Source: Phragmites australis (lineage: Eukaryota > Streptophyta > Magnoliopsida > Poales > Poaceae). Taken from it: a stretch of DNA of 64,000 bases. Numbering within the stretch: the stretch's first letter is position 1; every line of letters begins with the position of its first letter. Of the stretch, positions 33,385 through 45,399 are shown piece after piece. Made by a program: the position numbers and the translations under genes. The stretch is from NCBI RefSeq assembly GCF_958298935.1, contig NC_084934.1:2978501-3042500 (forward strand), read 5' to 3'. The notes under the pieces are model-generated. The model ran no database searches. It saw nothing but the letters and a program-made list of their open reading frames with translations, and was not told the DNA's origin.

Positions 33385-35049
33385 TCAACTTTCCCATCAA
33401 AAGCTTTCCTATTGCTGCGGTATGGGAGATTCTTGCGAAGAAGTTTATGATGACCTAGGTACACCATTTTTCGGCTATTCTTCAGCCACAAGCTCTCTGT
33501 TTCATCCAAACAATGCACGCATGCACATTAGCTTTTGACAATCTGGCCCGATAAGTTGCCAAGGGCAGGCCAATCCTGGATTGTTACGAATAGCATTACG
33601 CGTAGGGTGAAGTTCTCTCGTTTGAATGCATCCCATACCTGCACACTATCGTTCCACAGTATTACAAAATCTTCCATTAATGGTTTCAAGTATACATCGA
33701 TATCGTTGCTAGGTTGCCTCGGCCCTGGTATCAGCACCGGCATCATAATGTACTTCCGCTTTATACACAACCAAGGAGGAAGGTTGTAGATACATAGAGT
33801 CACAGGCCAAGTGCTATGACTACTGCTCATGTTGCCGAATGGATTCATCCCATCCATACTCAACCCAAATCTTATATTCCTCACATCTTCTGAAAAGGGC
33901 TCCTTGTATTTCCTATCGATGTTTCTCCACTGTGTAGAATCAGCGGGTTGTCTCAGCATTCCATCATCCTTGCGCTCCTTGGCGTGCCACCACAACAGTT
34001 CAGCATGCCTTTTGTTCACGAATAAATGCTCCAACCGGGGGACTATAGAAAAATACCACATCACCTCGATGGAAGCCTTTTATTCTTTCCTTCACCATCG
34101 ATATCATCACGGTCACACTTGTACCGTGATGCATGACAGACGAGACACGCTTCCAAGGCTGCATGCTCTCTACGATACGACATGCAATCATTTGAACATG
34201 CATGTATTTTCTGCACTTCCAACCCCAATGGGCACACAACCTGCTTAGCCTGGTATGTGTTTTCTGGCAGCACATTTTCCTTTGGAAGCAATTTCTACAA
34301 GAACAATAACAACTCTGTGAAGCTTGTATCAGACCACCCGTTGCTTGCCTTCAATTGTAGCAGTGAAAGCACAGTACACAACTTTGTGTGCTCCCTCTCG
34401 CAGCCGGGGAACAACGGTGTTTAGAGTCCTCTACCATACGCTGAAACTTTTGAAACTCTCTTTCATTAGTGAAGTTCCCCTCCCCATCGTGCAACATCTG
34501 CTCCAGATCATCGGCGTCGGTGTCGGCCAACATCTCCTCTAGATCATCATCGACCAACGTATCTCCGGCAGGGGGCATATCAGTGTATTCGTCAGTCTGC
34601 ATATCGGTGCACAAGTCTTTGTCTTCTCTACCAATGTATTCGTCAGCTGGCATATCGGTCCAATGAGTATAGCTGGGCATAAAGTCCCTTGGCATCAAGT
34701 GAGAATGTATCTGCTGGGTGGTAGAAAACTGCTTCTTGTTCTCGCAATCGACGCATGGACAACACATGTATTGAGACTATGTATTTGACTTGTGCGCCGC
34801 GGCTTGTACCAGGAAACAATCCATGCTGTTCTTGTACTCTACGCTTACATGGCTCACATCGTACATCCATCTTCTGTCCATCTACAATTATATCAATATT
34901 GTAAATCCAAATTCGTAATATCTAGAAAATTTTGCGATCACCAACAAATAAATTACCTCGTCATCTCCTACCAGCAATTGATCCGAGTTGGAGGAGCTGC
35001 CTTTTGTATGCTTTCGTGTGCGCTTCCGATGAGTATTTGTTGGTGCCAT
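33385..35049 (-). pseudogene. TNP2-type CACTA transposase, truncated and interrupted
   Basis: Exon 1 (35,049-34,957) encodes M-A-P-T-N-T-H-R-K-R and ends at a GT splice donor. Exon 2 starts at 34,881 with M-D-R-R-W-M-Y, the transposase-associated domain (PF13963), including C-C-P-C-V-D-C. The Transposase_21 (PF02992) core follows: G-W-S-D-T-S-F; N-D-C-M-S-Y-R; M-W-Y-F-S-I-V-P-R; D-G-M-N-P-F-G-N-M-S-S-S-H-S-T-W-P-V; Y-N-L-P-P-W-L-C; V-Y-L-K-P-L. After a stop near 33,523 it continues C-V-H-C-L-D-E-T-E-S-L-W-L. Defects seen are TAG at 34,779-34,777, a one-base shift near 34,418, another TAG near 34,306, a frame change near 34,066 and the stop near 33,523. The C-terminal half is missing: the gene runs into the central repeat array. 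It cannot make an active transposase. Confidence 0.9.
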
Positions 35050-35774
35050 CCCTAGAAATTTCTTATTATTAAACCCTTTTATATGACTAATTAAGTAAAA
35101 ATAAAAAAATGCTCATACATAAAGTTTATATATTGGAGCTTGCTAATTAAATAAAATATAAAGCATATAATTGGATCTTGCTACATACCTAAATATCATG
35201 GAGAAATTTTCTAATTCATTAAAAATCAAAATAAATATGCTCGTACCTAAAGTTTTCATATAGGAGCATGCTAATTAATTAAAATATAAAAATATAATTG
35301 GAGCTTGCAACATACCTAAATATCATGGCTAATTTTTCTAATGCATTATAAATCAAAAATAAATATCCTCATACCTAAAGTTTCAATTTAGGAGCTTACT
35401 AAATTAATTAAAAAATAAATATGCTCAAACCTATAGCTAATGTAAATCAATAATAAAGACACTTTCCACCATAAGCTACTAATTGAAGCTTCTATATAAT
35501 AAATGAGATATAATTGCATCTACATTATCTTAAAATATCATGGCCATAGCTGCATCTTCATCTTTTCAAAATCTAGAGAAATTTAGCAAAAAAAATTCAA
35601 CTAGAAATGGATTAGGGATGAAGTTGCATACCTTGAAATACCTAGGGCATGAGGATTCCTCAAAATTTTGAAGCCACTAAGAACTTGGTGACCAAAAATG
35701 GCCACCACCGAGCAAACATAGCTCCTCTCTATTGTGTGCTCGGGCTTAGGGAAGGAGAGGGTGGCTTTTATATA
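35050..35774. other. AT-rich region between transposase gene and right terminal array
   Basis: No gene. Three or four diverged copies of a ~110-base block with TAATTGGAGCTTGC and AAATATCATGG occur between 35,060 and 35,480. It may contain the promoter of the transposase gene. No clear TATA box stands out from the AT-rich background. Confidence 0.45.
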
Positions 35775-36061
35775 GTAGAGACATCACTGTCGGCTCATAT
35801 AACAAGCCGACAGTGATGCCCTACTATCACTGCCAGTTGGTGGATTAAACCAGCAGTGAAGATGGAGCATGGCATCACTGCCAGCTCAAGCCAATAGCCG
35901 GCAGTGATGCTCTTATCACTGCCCATCACTGCCGGTTTGTAAGCCATGATGATTGTATTTTTCCCGCGCGGCTTATGAACTGGCAGTGATTCCCCATCAC
36001 TACCAGCCCATTAGGAACCGGCAGTGATGGGCCGGTATATATAGGGGTTTATGTAGTAGTG
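35775..36061. repeat. Right terminal repeat array of the large CACTA element
   Basis: Alternating TCACTGCCGG / CCGGCAGTGAT units followed by the terminus GGGGTTTATGTAGTAGTG. It is the counterpart of the array at 26,669-26,885, and is denser, with at least nine units. Confidence 0.88.
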
Positions 36062-36938
36062 TGGGTGGCACAAGTGGGGGCCTCTACAGTGATGGAATCA
36101 CTTTTAGCGGTGAAACTTAATGGGTGCTTATGAGTCGGTGGAAGCTTTGTAAAGGCCTTGTAGTGATCTCCTGGCAGCACACTGTAGGAAGTGTGCCAGT
36201 GCTTGATCAGCATGACAACATCGACACTGTCACTTGGTAATGAGGGTGATCAAATCATGACTCATGGGTAATTTGTGCAAACTCTACAGAGTATAAAACT
36301 GATCGATCAGCCGTGCTCACAGTCAAGAGCGGCTTGGACTTCTTTTGATTAGTTAAGATCAAGGTTCTAGTATGATTGGTCGGGTAACCGGGTAATGGAA
36401 TTACTTGGTGAGTCTTGGTAGTCAGATGGAATCCGATGAGCTGTTCTTCTTGATATAGTTGTGTCTTCACACTTAGTAATTAGGATGCCTGTTGTTGGAG
36501 TTATAGGTCAATGTTACTTAGTGCAGTACACCAGTGTCTAGCCTTTTCTTGACTTAAGCCCCATATCGTGCTTTCCCTTCACTTGCGGAGTACATTATGT
36601 ACTCACAATCGTTTCTCCCCTTTCTTGCATTCTACTATTGTTCAGAAGCTATCAATGAAGCTACATCCTTCGATGGAGACGACTTCGATCCAGAGCTCCT
36701 TTTCTAGGCTGGTGTGCCTCCGGTTGACACATGTGGAAGATGGAAGACCCTCTGGCACTAGAGTTTTCTTTTCCACTGTGTTTTTCTTTTAGACTCTTGG
36801 GTCCTTTTGTAATAAGTTATGATGTTATTGTAATAATGGCACTATGATGATACACTGATGATGTAACGCATGTATAAAACTTGATTCTGGTATACATGTA
36901 TTGTACCTAGTTTTGTTCCTCTAAAACCGGGTATTACA

Positions 36939-37749
36939 GTGTATGACTTTGCTAATTACTCCTGTTGTGAGGAGTTCCTTGACTTGTTCCCTAGAGGCTT
37001 CATGGCGATCAGCATACATCTTTTGAAGCTTCTTCTTCTGAGGTTTTACTTCTAGAGCCACATTTAGGTGATGTTCTATTAGCTTGCTTGGCACTCCCGG
37101 CAAGTCCTGAGGTGACCAGGCAAATATGTCCTCATTGTCTCAAAGGGTCACCAACAACAAAATCTCTTGCTCAGGTGGTAGCTCGATGCCTATATGCACA
37201 CACATGTCTTCATCCTCGAGGCGTAATAGGATGCATTTTATGTTACCTTCGGGATATGGCTTGATCCCCCTAGACAGATATGACACCCTCCAGATAGTGG
37301 CCATGGTGTACTACCACGTCCAATTTGGATAGCTGCCCTCTCTCGAAGATGACATTGTACTGGTAAGGCATCTTTTTCATATCAAACATAACATCCTCCA
37401 TCCGCTCTCCTTCCCCCATACCGAAGGATACTGGGAGCATGATCCGTCCAAAGGTTTCAATGGGCCTTCTCGTGAAGCCTGATAGCGGGTTCCCAGCTGG
37501 CGGCAAGAGGCTCCTAGGAACTCCCATATGATCAAAATCTTCTACAAACAAAAGATCCGTTGAACTCCCCCATTGATTAGTATCCTGCATACCTCCAACC
37601 CAAACACATTCGCAGAAATGATGAAGGAACCTGTATGAGAGTAATAATGGGCTAGAAGCTCTTCTTGAGAGAAGGTAATTGGCTACTGAGACCACCGAGA
37701 CTTGGTGGTCGGGGAACAGGTTCCCACATGGTTGATCCTGCGTACACAC
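36939..37749 (-). pseudogene. Ty3/gypsy protease and start of RT
   Basis: On the minus strand the protease region reads G-S-S-T-D-L-L-F-V-E-D-F, then G-V-P-R-S-L-L-P-P-A-G-N-P-L-S-G-F-T, then R-I-M-L-P-V-S-F-G, then D-M-K-K-M-P-Y-Q-Y-N. The start of RT at 37,103-36,939 reads M-P-G-V-P-S-K-L-I-E-H-H-L-N-V and V-K-E-L-L-T-T-G-V-I. At the protease active site the usual (D/N)-G-G-S-S is disrupted by a one-base loss (near 37,578). RT is cut at 36,938 by the solo LTR. This belongs with the LTR at 38,057-38,718 as the 5' end of one minus-strand gypsy element. Confidence 0.85.
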
Positions 37750-38056
37750 TCTATACGTTGTCTCTTGGATTCAAATCCGTAGCTGGATCCCCCAGAGATT
37801 GCCATCATTACACCCCTAGCCCCTTCTGAGTGGGCCTCGATGGCCATCCTAGGAGATTGCAATGGAAACTCATGTCACTGTGATTGACACGAGGACGGGG
37901 CTCTTGCCCTTTTGATCGCCATGGCTGCTCCTTGTTGCAAGGTTACTGCTGAACCTCCTTTGGTGTCCTTATATTCTTGTGATCTTCCCTTCCTAGTCTT
38001 TAGTGGGATGAGGTTACCACGTCGTCATGGGTTTGATCCCTATAGACGGCGCCAAA
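37750..38056 (-). mobile_element. Primer-binding site and deleted gag region of the gypsy element
   Basis: Directly inside the LTR the minus strand reads TTTGGCGCCGTCTATAGGG, the TGGCGCCGTC type of primer site found in many grass gypsy elements. Only about 300 bases separate it from the protease region, so gag is almost entirely missing. No gag motif is visible. Confidence 0.7.
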
Positions 38057-38718
38057 TGTTGGGATCTTGATCACAACACAACGAACAGTGCACATAACGG
38101 TGAGTGTAATAATTGTTCCTTTTTGCTATTATAGTATCCAGGTGGGGTATTTATAGCCATACCTCAACCACCCCGATCATCATTATATTTGTTCCATTAT
38201 TCACTGGAATATTCCTTTTAACCCCAAGGAATATATTACGATATTCTTGGGGTTTTGTTGTCACTGTACATTTACATTGCCCTATACTATCTAGACTCAA
38301 CACATGTCCCACCTCGTGTCTCCCTTCTGGGCTACTAGTGGATTCTCACTAATTAGCTTCTCGCTAGATTCTTGCTGACCCACATGCTTCTCTTGGGGTA
38401 GGCCTTTGTTCTCTTGTTGAAGGTCCTTGCGTTGCACCCCTTCGTCCTCAAGGCTTTGTTGTACCCTTCATCCTTCTGTCCTCGCTTCCAAGCTTCGTTG
38501 TCTGGGCTTCGTTACCACTTCCACCCTTTGGCATTCCTTGCTTCATGTGTTCCCTTCGAGATCATTGCTTTCATCCTTGGCTTTCTAGGCCTTCGTTGTA
38601 TGCCCTTCGGCCTAATCCTTGCAGATCATAGGGAAAACATTTCTACCTCGATATTAGTCATTTTACTTTGCCTTTGGGGTTGGCTAATATGACCAAAGTC
38701 AACGGGTGGGGGCCAACA
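38057..38718 (-). repeat. 5' LTR of the gypsy element, intact (662 bp)
   Basis: Ends are TGTTGG and CCAACA, a perfect 6-bp inverted pair, with canonical TG...CA. It is the uninterrupted version of the LTR at 10,823-13,370 and shows the single TAC at the site where that copy carries the CACTA insertion. Right flank TAGTA may be half of a target duplication; the partner is not visible because the element's other end is lost. Confidence 0.9.
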
Positions 38719-40300
38719 TAGTACCATTACCCCACAACATGTTGTATAACTAAATATACAATCGACTTGAATATCGTTTTCAATACACAAGACGCCCCAC
38801 CATCGGCAGTTAAGGATGGGGAAGGAGGATTAAATATGGTATTTCCTATATTTTGCAATAGATGTTCAGTTCTTATAAGCTATTTAATATGGTGTTTTAT
38901 ATTAATTCTTATAAATATATTTACAACAAAAACTATTCACTGTTTCCATTTTAGTCTTATTAACTGTTCAATTTCAATAATAGAGCTTAGCGTTCTTATT
39001 GTCAGAAGCAACTTGGGTGGTGCCTAGGTGGCCCGGCTCAAACCTATCCTAGCCCACGATTTTAGGCATGATGAAATGTTTATGAGTTACGCTTGTGTAG
39101 TTTAGGTGCTTTTCGATCAGCCCGGAATGAATTTTGAATTTTGCCTCTCTCGTTTCTGTAAATGGTTGGGTCAGCTAACACATCAACGCAAATAACAGAA
39201 AAATGTATTGTCCCACGCTTAAAATACTAGTTCTTTTGATCCTAAATATAAGGCAACTCCCAGCGCAGGATGTCTATAGCTATTTCGAAGAGAGAATGTA
39301 AGAAACACATGCTAAGAAACAACCCTCCTAATACATAATGTTTATAGCTTGCATTTAGAGAGCTTTGTATAACCAATATATAAAAACGATAACATATATT
39401 GAGGACACTATATTTCCTCCAACGTATATTTTATTGTTTCTTGTCTCTTCGAGCCTAACCTGTTTCTTCTACAATATATTAGCTCCTTCTCTTTCATCAT
39501 TTAGTTGCTTGCCACATCAGATTTTATCTTAGATGAACATGCATTTAATATCTAATTAAGACATAAGATAAGGTGGAGCATTGTGAGAGACCTAAGTTAA
39601 TTTAAGAACTTCAATGCATCTTTTTATTTCATTCTTCCAGGTTAATTTGTTCCTACTTAAATGCATCCTAATCAATGTAGTAAACTTGTCGCTCACCTTA
39701 ACTCTAAATAATTGATAAGCAATTGGGCCATTGTACCTCTCATATTAATTTTTGTGCCCAAGTCCAAATGAAATTATATTTGGGATCCAAGAAAGTAAAT
39801 TAAAAGATGTCAATTTATTTGAACACCAAATTAAATTTTACTATGCAAATTCAGCTCCAATAATAGTTTTAGCAGCGGACAACTTTGTTTTTTGCAAGGC
39901 TAGCAACTTTTTGTGGACTATGTACCGGCACGAAGGAATTTACGAAAGGAGGGGGGGGGGTTGTGGTGTTTAGTTCCAGGTTGCCCGTGGAGGTAGAGGG
40001 AGACAACTTAAAAAGGAGTTGTATCCTGCATCTCTTTAGAACAGGTGGATGAGAGGGCTATAAGAACACACGTGCATGCTCATTTGCCTCACAGAGTCGG
40101 GGTGACTGATGCGGACGCATAACATTTGTGTGAATGGTCCATTGAAGACGGATCCAGTTGCTTGCACATGTGCAACCTTCTTTTATATTTTTATTCTTTT
40201 GCTACGTGAGAAAATGATCAACATGGTTATATGCGGAAATCATGGTGGCTCAATTGTGGCACGTAATCAAGTCTGATCATGTCATGTCTCAACCATGCAA
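38719..40300. other. Unassigned AT-rich region with a Stowaway-like end
   Basis: No gene. TTTTGATCCTAAATATAAGG at 39,233-39,252 resembles a Stowaway MITE terminus (the 'CTCCCTC..TAAATATAAG' type), but a matching right end is not clear. A poly-G run lies at 39,951-39,960. Short frames are not supported. Confidence 0.4.
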
Positions 40301-40857
40301 TCTTCCCTATATATACCACCGACTGCTGCCAAAAAAGATATACGCAAATTAGGGTTTTGCCTCTTTCTCTATGCTACACCGCCATAGGTAGTCTATTCCA
40401 TCCGTCTGCATTGGCATGCACTGAAGATCGGGAGAGCAGGTCTCTGAAACCCATTGCCCTTGATGTTTTCTACTGAGAGAGGGCGAATGAGGTTTTCGGG
40501 AGGCAATTCGTGAGGCTCCTCATGTTCTACTACATTTTCGCCATTGACTGCTCACGACATGTTTTCTCTTCATCATTGCCTTCTGTATCATCATCATGGG
40601 AGTTTTTGCATCTCTCGCTGCCTAGCGGTATATTCAATCTTTTACTTAATCATCTTTATCATGCTAAGTAGTACTTTGTTATTCCTGTTATCGAGTATAT
40701 TGGAAGATTACATGTGTAGTAATGTAACATACATGTCTAGGTTATACTCTTGCTGCATCATAATATTTTTTGTTCATGGTTTATTTAAAAATTAAATTAA
40801 ATCTAAAAGTGTGTTTTTTCCAATAAAAATACTTATTGTATGCACTTTGATTTAACA
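40301..40857 (+). mobile_element. Probable 5' LTR and leader of the RE-type copia element
   Basis: CCCTATATATACCACC (40,307-40,322) looks like a TATA box, followed by a pyrimidine-rich start region and then the gag frame at 40,858. LTR borders and the primer site could not be fixed. This is inferred from position ahead of a copia gag. Confidence 0.4.
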
Positions 40858-42780
40858 ATGGTTAGTTTTGTCGATGCATTGAGGTCGGACAAGTTTACCT
40901 GTGTACACTTTAAGAGATGGCAAGTCAAAGCGACTCCGTGGCTTACAGCTATGAATATCTACAAAATTGTGTCTAGCAAACCTGAAGGAACAACCCTTGC
41001 TTCTGAATACGAAAAGACGTTTGAGAAAGCCAACACACTCTTTTTAGGATGTATTCTTAATGTTCTCATTGATCATATTTTTGATGTGTACATGCACATA
41101 AATGATGCAAAGGAGTTGTGGGATGCACTGAGTACTAAATTCAGTGCATCAGATGCATGTAATAAACTGTATATAATGAAGTAGTATCATGACTATAAGA
41201 TGGCTAATAATTGTTCTGTAAGTCGAGCAAGCTCATGAGATACAATGCATTGTTAAATTACCTGACAAGTTTGTGGCTGAAGGCATCATTGCTAAATTAC
41301 CTTTTTTGTGGAGGAATTTTTCCACTACTCTAAAACACAAGAGACAAGAAATCTCTGTTGAGTGTCTGATCGCACCTCTTGATATTGAGGAGAAAGCTCG
41401 GGCTAAGGATGTGCATGCTAAATGAGGCGATGGACAATCTAGAGACAATGTGATGTAACAATCCTCTAACGGCAAGTTAAAAGGGGAAAATGCCACGATC
41501 AAACAAACCACCAATTTCATGAAAAACAAGATGAACACCGATGATAAATCCTTCTTCGTGTGTGACATGGTTGGTCATTGGGCTAAAAGATGTCCACACC
41601 ACAAAGGAGAAAAGCTAATCAAGGACAAAATTCAAAGTATACAACATGACCATTAGCAACCCTGGAGAGGAAACTACTAGGTATGGTAATTTTCCTGCTG
41701 CTCTTTTTGTGAGTTAGTCTACCAGTTGCTTGATTAATACTAGGGCTAATACACAATTGTGTGCTGATATTAAATAGTTTTCTTCTTATGAGGTCACTCA
41801 GGATTCTTCTGTCTGAAGGAGGAATGGGTCACATTCTTCTGTTCGTGGTGTTGGTATGGTACATCTGAAGTTTATGTCTAATAAAGTAGTTATGTCGAAG
41901 CACAGACTTTTTATAGGTAAAGGCTATGAGTGCGGAGATTTGTTCCGCTTTTCCCTTTCTGATTTCTGCAATAAAGTTGTAAACCATATTTGTGGCAATA
42001 TTAATGAATATGAGGCTAGTGTTTGGCACTCACTATTATGTCATAGAATTTTCGGTTGCATGTCTTAGCTTTTGAGTATAAGCTTAATTCCAAAAAATTT
42101 ATTGTTAAAGGTTCTAAGTGCCAATGTTGTGTGCAATCCAAGCAATCTTGTAAGCCTCACAAGACAGCTAAGGAGAGAAATTTGACACCACTAGAACTCA
42201 TACATTCAGATATTTGCAACATGAATGGTGTGTTGACGAAGGGTGAAGAAAGATATTTTATGATTTTAATTGATGATGCTTCTAGATTTTGTTATGTACG
42301 TTTGTTTAGAACAAAAGATGAGGCTATATACTACCTTAAATCTATAAGACATAAGTTGAAAATAATTTGAAAAGAAAAATCAAAAGGCTTTGGTTGGATT
42401 ATGGTGGAGAATATTTCTTTAGTGACTTCAACTTATTTTGTAAGGAACATAGTATTATTCCTCAGATGACACCTCCCTATTCACCCTAATCAAATGGGGC
42501 TACTGAAAGAAAGAACTGCACCCTGACTGACTTGGTTAATGCCATGTTAGACATGGGGAGTTATCTAAGGCATGGTTTGGGGAGGCCTTATTGACCTCGT
42601 GTCATGTTATAAATAGAGTTCCTACCAAGGAAAAGGTGAAAACCCCATTTGAGGGATAGGAATGGAGAAAACCATCACTTTCTTATTTGCACACTTGGGT
42701 GTGCTTGGCAAAATTTAATGTACCAATAACTAGAAAATGCAAGCTATGACCTAACACAATGGATTGTGTCTTTTTGGGTA
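40858..42780 (+). pseudogene. RE-type Ty1/copia gag, protease and integrase
   Basis: Plus-strand pieces in copia order. Gag (UBN2 type) has F-K-R-W-Q-V-K, then T-A-M-N-I-Y, then K-E-L-W-D-A-L-S-T-K-F at 40,858-41,184. The zinc-knuckle remnant C-D-M-V-G-H-W-A-K-R-C-P-H-H is near 41,560. The protease is near 41,740, with N-T-R-A-N in place of D-T-G-A-N. The pre-integrase zinc region has C-Q-C-C. The integrase core has L-I-H-S-D-I-C, W-L-D-Y-G-G-E-Y-F and a glutamate in N-G-A-T-E-R-K-N. Multiple stops and frame changes occur. It ends at 42,780 inside the F-L-G-Y motif region, where a gypsy LTR begins; RT and RNase H are absent. Confidence 0.88.
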
Positions 42781-43750
42781 TGTGATGGCGTGGAATTTGG
42801 CAATCCCGTGCAGCACACGAATCCGTCATGGATAACTATCACTTTTCGCAGTGACACATGACTTATTTACGAGCAAACAAGCAAAGAATTTTGACGGCAA
42901 CCATGAGAGCCACCGCCCAGATAATTTACATGCAAATCGACAAAGAATTACACCCAAATCACGGGGATCAAAAGTAGCAATGAGGAACTAACCCTAAACT
43001 ACCCTAATGTGCAGGAAATAATAGAAAAATGGAAGTAGATGCAATTTTTACGATTGACTAATGTGTTGCAATCGAGCTCCATTGCCTCAACTATTTATAG
43101 GGGTGGCTTGGACTTGGCCCTTCTGGAATATGACTCTAACCCTAGCCTACACGTGCCCTGTTCAACTGAAAACACGAAAAGAACATGAAAAGAACCCGGA
43201 GTCAGATTGAACGCAAGATGGTTTGGTGAGAACAAAATTGTGAACACCAGACCATCTGACGAGTTCAATTTAACTTAAACCCTAAACACTTTCCTAATGT
43301 ACACCGGATAATCCGATGTAGACAATGAACTCGTCGGAGGCTTCCTACGGACCAATTCCCACACCTCTAAACTCTTTGCAACAAAACATATCTATGCACA
43401 CTGGATAGTCCAGCGTTCATCAGACACCTCGCTAGACCAAATTTTCTAGAGAGAAAAACTTTCTGCAAAATTCACCTTTGCACTCACTGGATAATCCAGT
43501 GTTTACACTGGAACCTTTGCTGGACAAATTTTTCTACAGAGAAAAATTCTTTGCAAGAAACCGCTCTTATACTCACCGGATGATCCTGCCTTTCACAAGA
43601 TGCACCGTTGGACTATTTTTTCCATAGGGAAAAACATTCTGCAGAAGTCCATCACCCCACAAGCCGGATAGTCCGGCGATTACCTGGCCCTAAACACTGG
43701 TCTATCCGACGTGTACAAAAATCTAGTTGTGTTATTTTTTGCTATCAACA
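42781..43750 (-). repeat. 3' LTR of the Tat gypsy element (970 bp)
   Basis: Plus-strand edges are TGTGATGGCGTGG and TTTTGCTATCAACA. Immediately right of it, the minus strand reads ATGTATGGGGGCATG, a polypurine tract. 43,240-43,700 holds at least six imperfect palindromes of the type CACTGGATAATCCAGTG and CCGGATAGTCCGGCG. The left flank GGGTA may be half of the target duplication. Confidence 0.82.
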
Positions 43751-43979
43751 CATGCCCCCATACATTTTTGGTAAAGCGTGCATACCGAAAATACTTTTAT
43801 GCATCTTAATCATGAAAAAACTCACTATGTATTTTTGGTCATGCTTGTATGTGCTTAGGACGATGATAAACCTCATCGGCGATGTATAATCATATGTCTT
43901 AGGGCGATGTCAAACTATGTCGGCCATGTATGGTCATGTATTTTTTCTATGCCTCTTGCCACACACTAGGACAACACTT

Positions 43980-45079
43980 TTTCAAATATTTCCCATTAAG
44001 AGCTCGAGGTAACTTATCTCCTTATAAATATTGCAACATATATGAATTTCCAGGTACAATTTCTACAACTTTATAAGGACCTTCCCAACTCGGAGACCAC
44101 TTCCCGAACTTATTATCATTAGACCCAATAGGTAAAATCGTCTTCTAAACTAAATCTCCTACTTGAAACGATTTTCTTTTACTTTCTTGTTGTAGGCTCT
44201 AGCTACTCTCAATTTAACATTCTCAATCTCTCTCTAAGCCTTAAGCCTTTCATCATTGACGTCATCTATCCTATCCATCATAGCATCATAATAATCCATG
44301 GCCGAAAAATCATTTTGTCATGACACTCTCAATACGCCAAGATTTACCTCAGTGGGCAAAATGGGCTCTTTTCCGTATACTAGTTCATAAGGAGTAACTT
44401 TAGTAGCACTATGCCTAGATATACGATAAGCCCACAATGCTTCACTCAAAACCTCATGCCATCTTTTTGGATACTCCTCTATTGTCTTCTTTATGAACTT
44501 AATCGAAGTTTTATTGTTTGAATCGCCCTGTCCATTGGCCTAAGCATAAATATGGTGACGAATTCAAAAGCTTAATACGAAATAATTTAGCAAATTCACA
44601 CACTTTATGAGAAATAAGAGAAGAACCTTAATCGGTAGTTAAAGTTTGTGGAATGTTGAATCTCTAAATGATATGCTCCAAAATAAACTTGATTACCTCT
44701 TTATGTGTCATATACTTCAATGGAACGGCCTCAATCCACTTTGTAAAATAATCCATAGCATCCAAATCAAAGTGGTGACCTTTGGAAGATGAAGATAAAT
44801 TTGGCCGATGAAATCTAAAGCCTATTCACGAAACGGCCATGGTTTAATGATAGGATGCAAGATAGAAGCATGAGCTAATTGTATATCACTGAATTTTTGA
44901 CATGCTTCACATCCTTTGTAATATTTAAAACAATCTTCTAACCTAGTAGGCAAATAAAAACCAATCCTCTTTAACAACCACTTTAGTCTTAAAGCCAACT
45001 GATGTGTACCACAAATCCCTTTGTGCACTTCTCCGATAGCTATTTTACTTTCCTTTGAACCTAAGCACTTTAGAAGCAA
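43980..45079 (-). pseudogene. Gypsy integrase
   Basis: The zinc-binding part at 45,079-44,822 has H-K-G-I-C-G-T-H (His pair) and C-E-A-C-Q-K (Cys pair). The core then follows with frame changes: a D-F-I-G-Q region; D-Y-F-T-K-W-I-E-A-V-P-L-K (first Asp block); a T-T-D-(stop)-G-S-S region (second Asp); and the N-G region. A tail with W-A-Y-R-(I/T) and Y-E-L-V-Y-G-K-E-P runs to about 44,340 and the C-terminal part to 43,980. The second Asp block contains a TAA where Gln is usual. Not functional. Confidence 0.78.
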
Positions 45080-45399
45080 CCCATCTATTGTTCGGCGCTA
45101 CAATTCACCATCCAACATCACATATTTCAAAGCTTGCCGCTTAACTTTCCTATCTACTGATGAGCTAGGATTTTCTAAATATTCAATTAGCGACTTTTTC
45201 CAATCAATGGTCGTGGAAAAATTTGAATTTTCAGGCAAAACAAACCATCTCCCTACTGTTTGGCCAAAGAGGCATTAGCACGAACTAATAATGGCTTTTC
45301 TAACACAAAGAACATTCCTCTACTCACTCGATAAACTGATGCTTGCTGCGTGCCCTCATATTTTCTTCTCTAGATATGGGAGTAATGGTGAAATCATCC

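Larger units (their letters stand above)
26669..36061 (-). mobile_element. Large CACTA (En/Spm-like) transposon, 9.4 kb, GCCGGC family
   Basis: The left end is CACTACTACAGAAACCCCC and the right end is GGGGTTTATGTAGTAGTG, a good inverted pair. The flanking triplets are TGA and TGG, a possible target duplication with one change. Terminal arrays of TCACTGCCGGCT / AGCCGGCAGTGA units lie at 26,690-26,885 and 35,775-36,040. Two genes in the usual CACTA order run on the minus strand: a TNP2-type transposase (33,385-35,049) and an En/Spm-Ulp1 type gene (27,640-31,230). Both are broken. A third terminal-like array sits at 32,930-33,180. The element is inserted in a solo LTR, so it is younger than that LTR. 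Confidence 0.9.
26065..36938 (-). mobile_element. Solo LTR copy B, split by the 9.4 kb CACTA element
   Basis: 26,065-26,668 plus 36,062-36,938 together match copy A (5509-7016) in order and length (~1.5 kb). The right end on the minus strand reads TGTAATACCCGGTTTTAGAGG. The join across the CACTA element matches copy A near 6140-6180. To the right it abuts a gypsy RT fragment, into which it was presumably inserted. Confidence 0.75.

Noticed and set aside
39233..39660. A complete Stowaway MITE
   Set aside because: The left terminus resembles Stowaway, but no matching inverted right end with a TA flank could be found.
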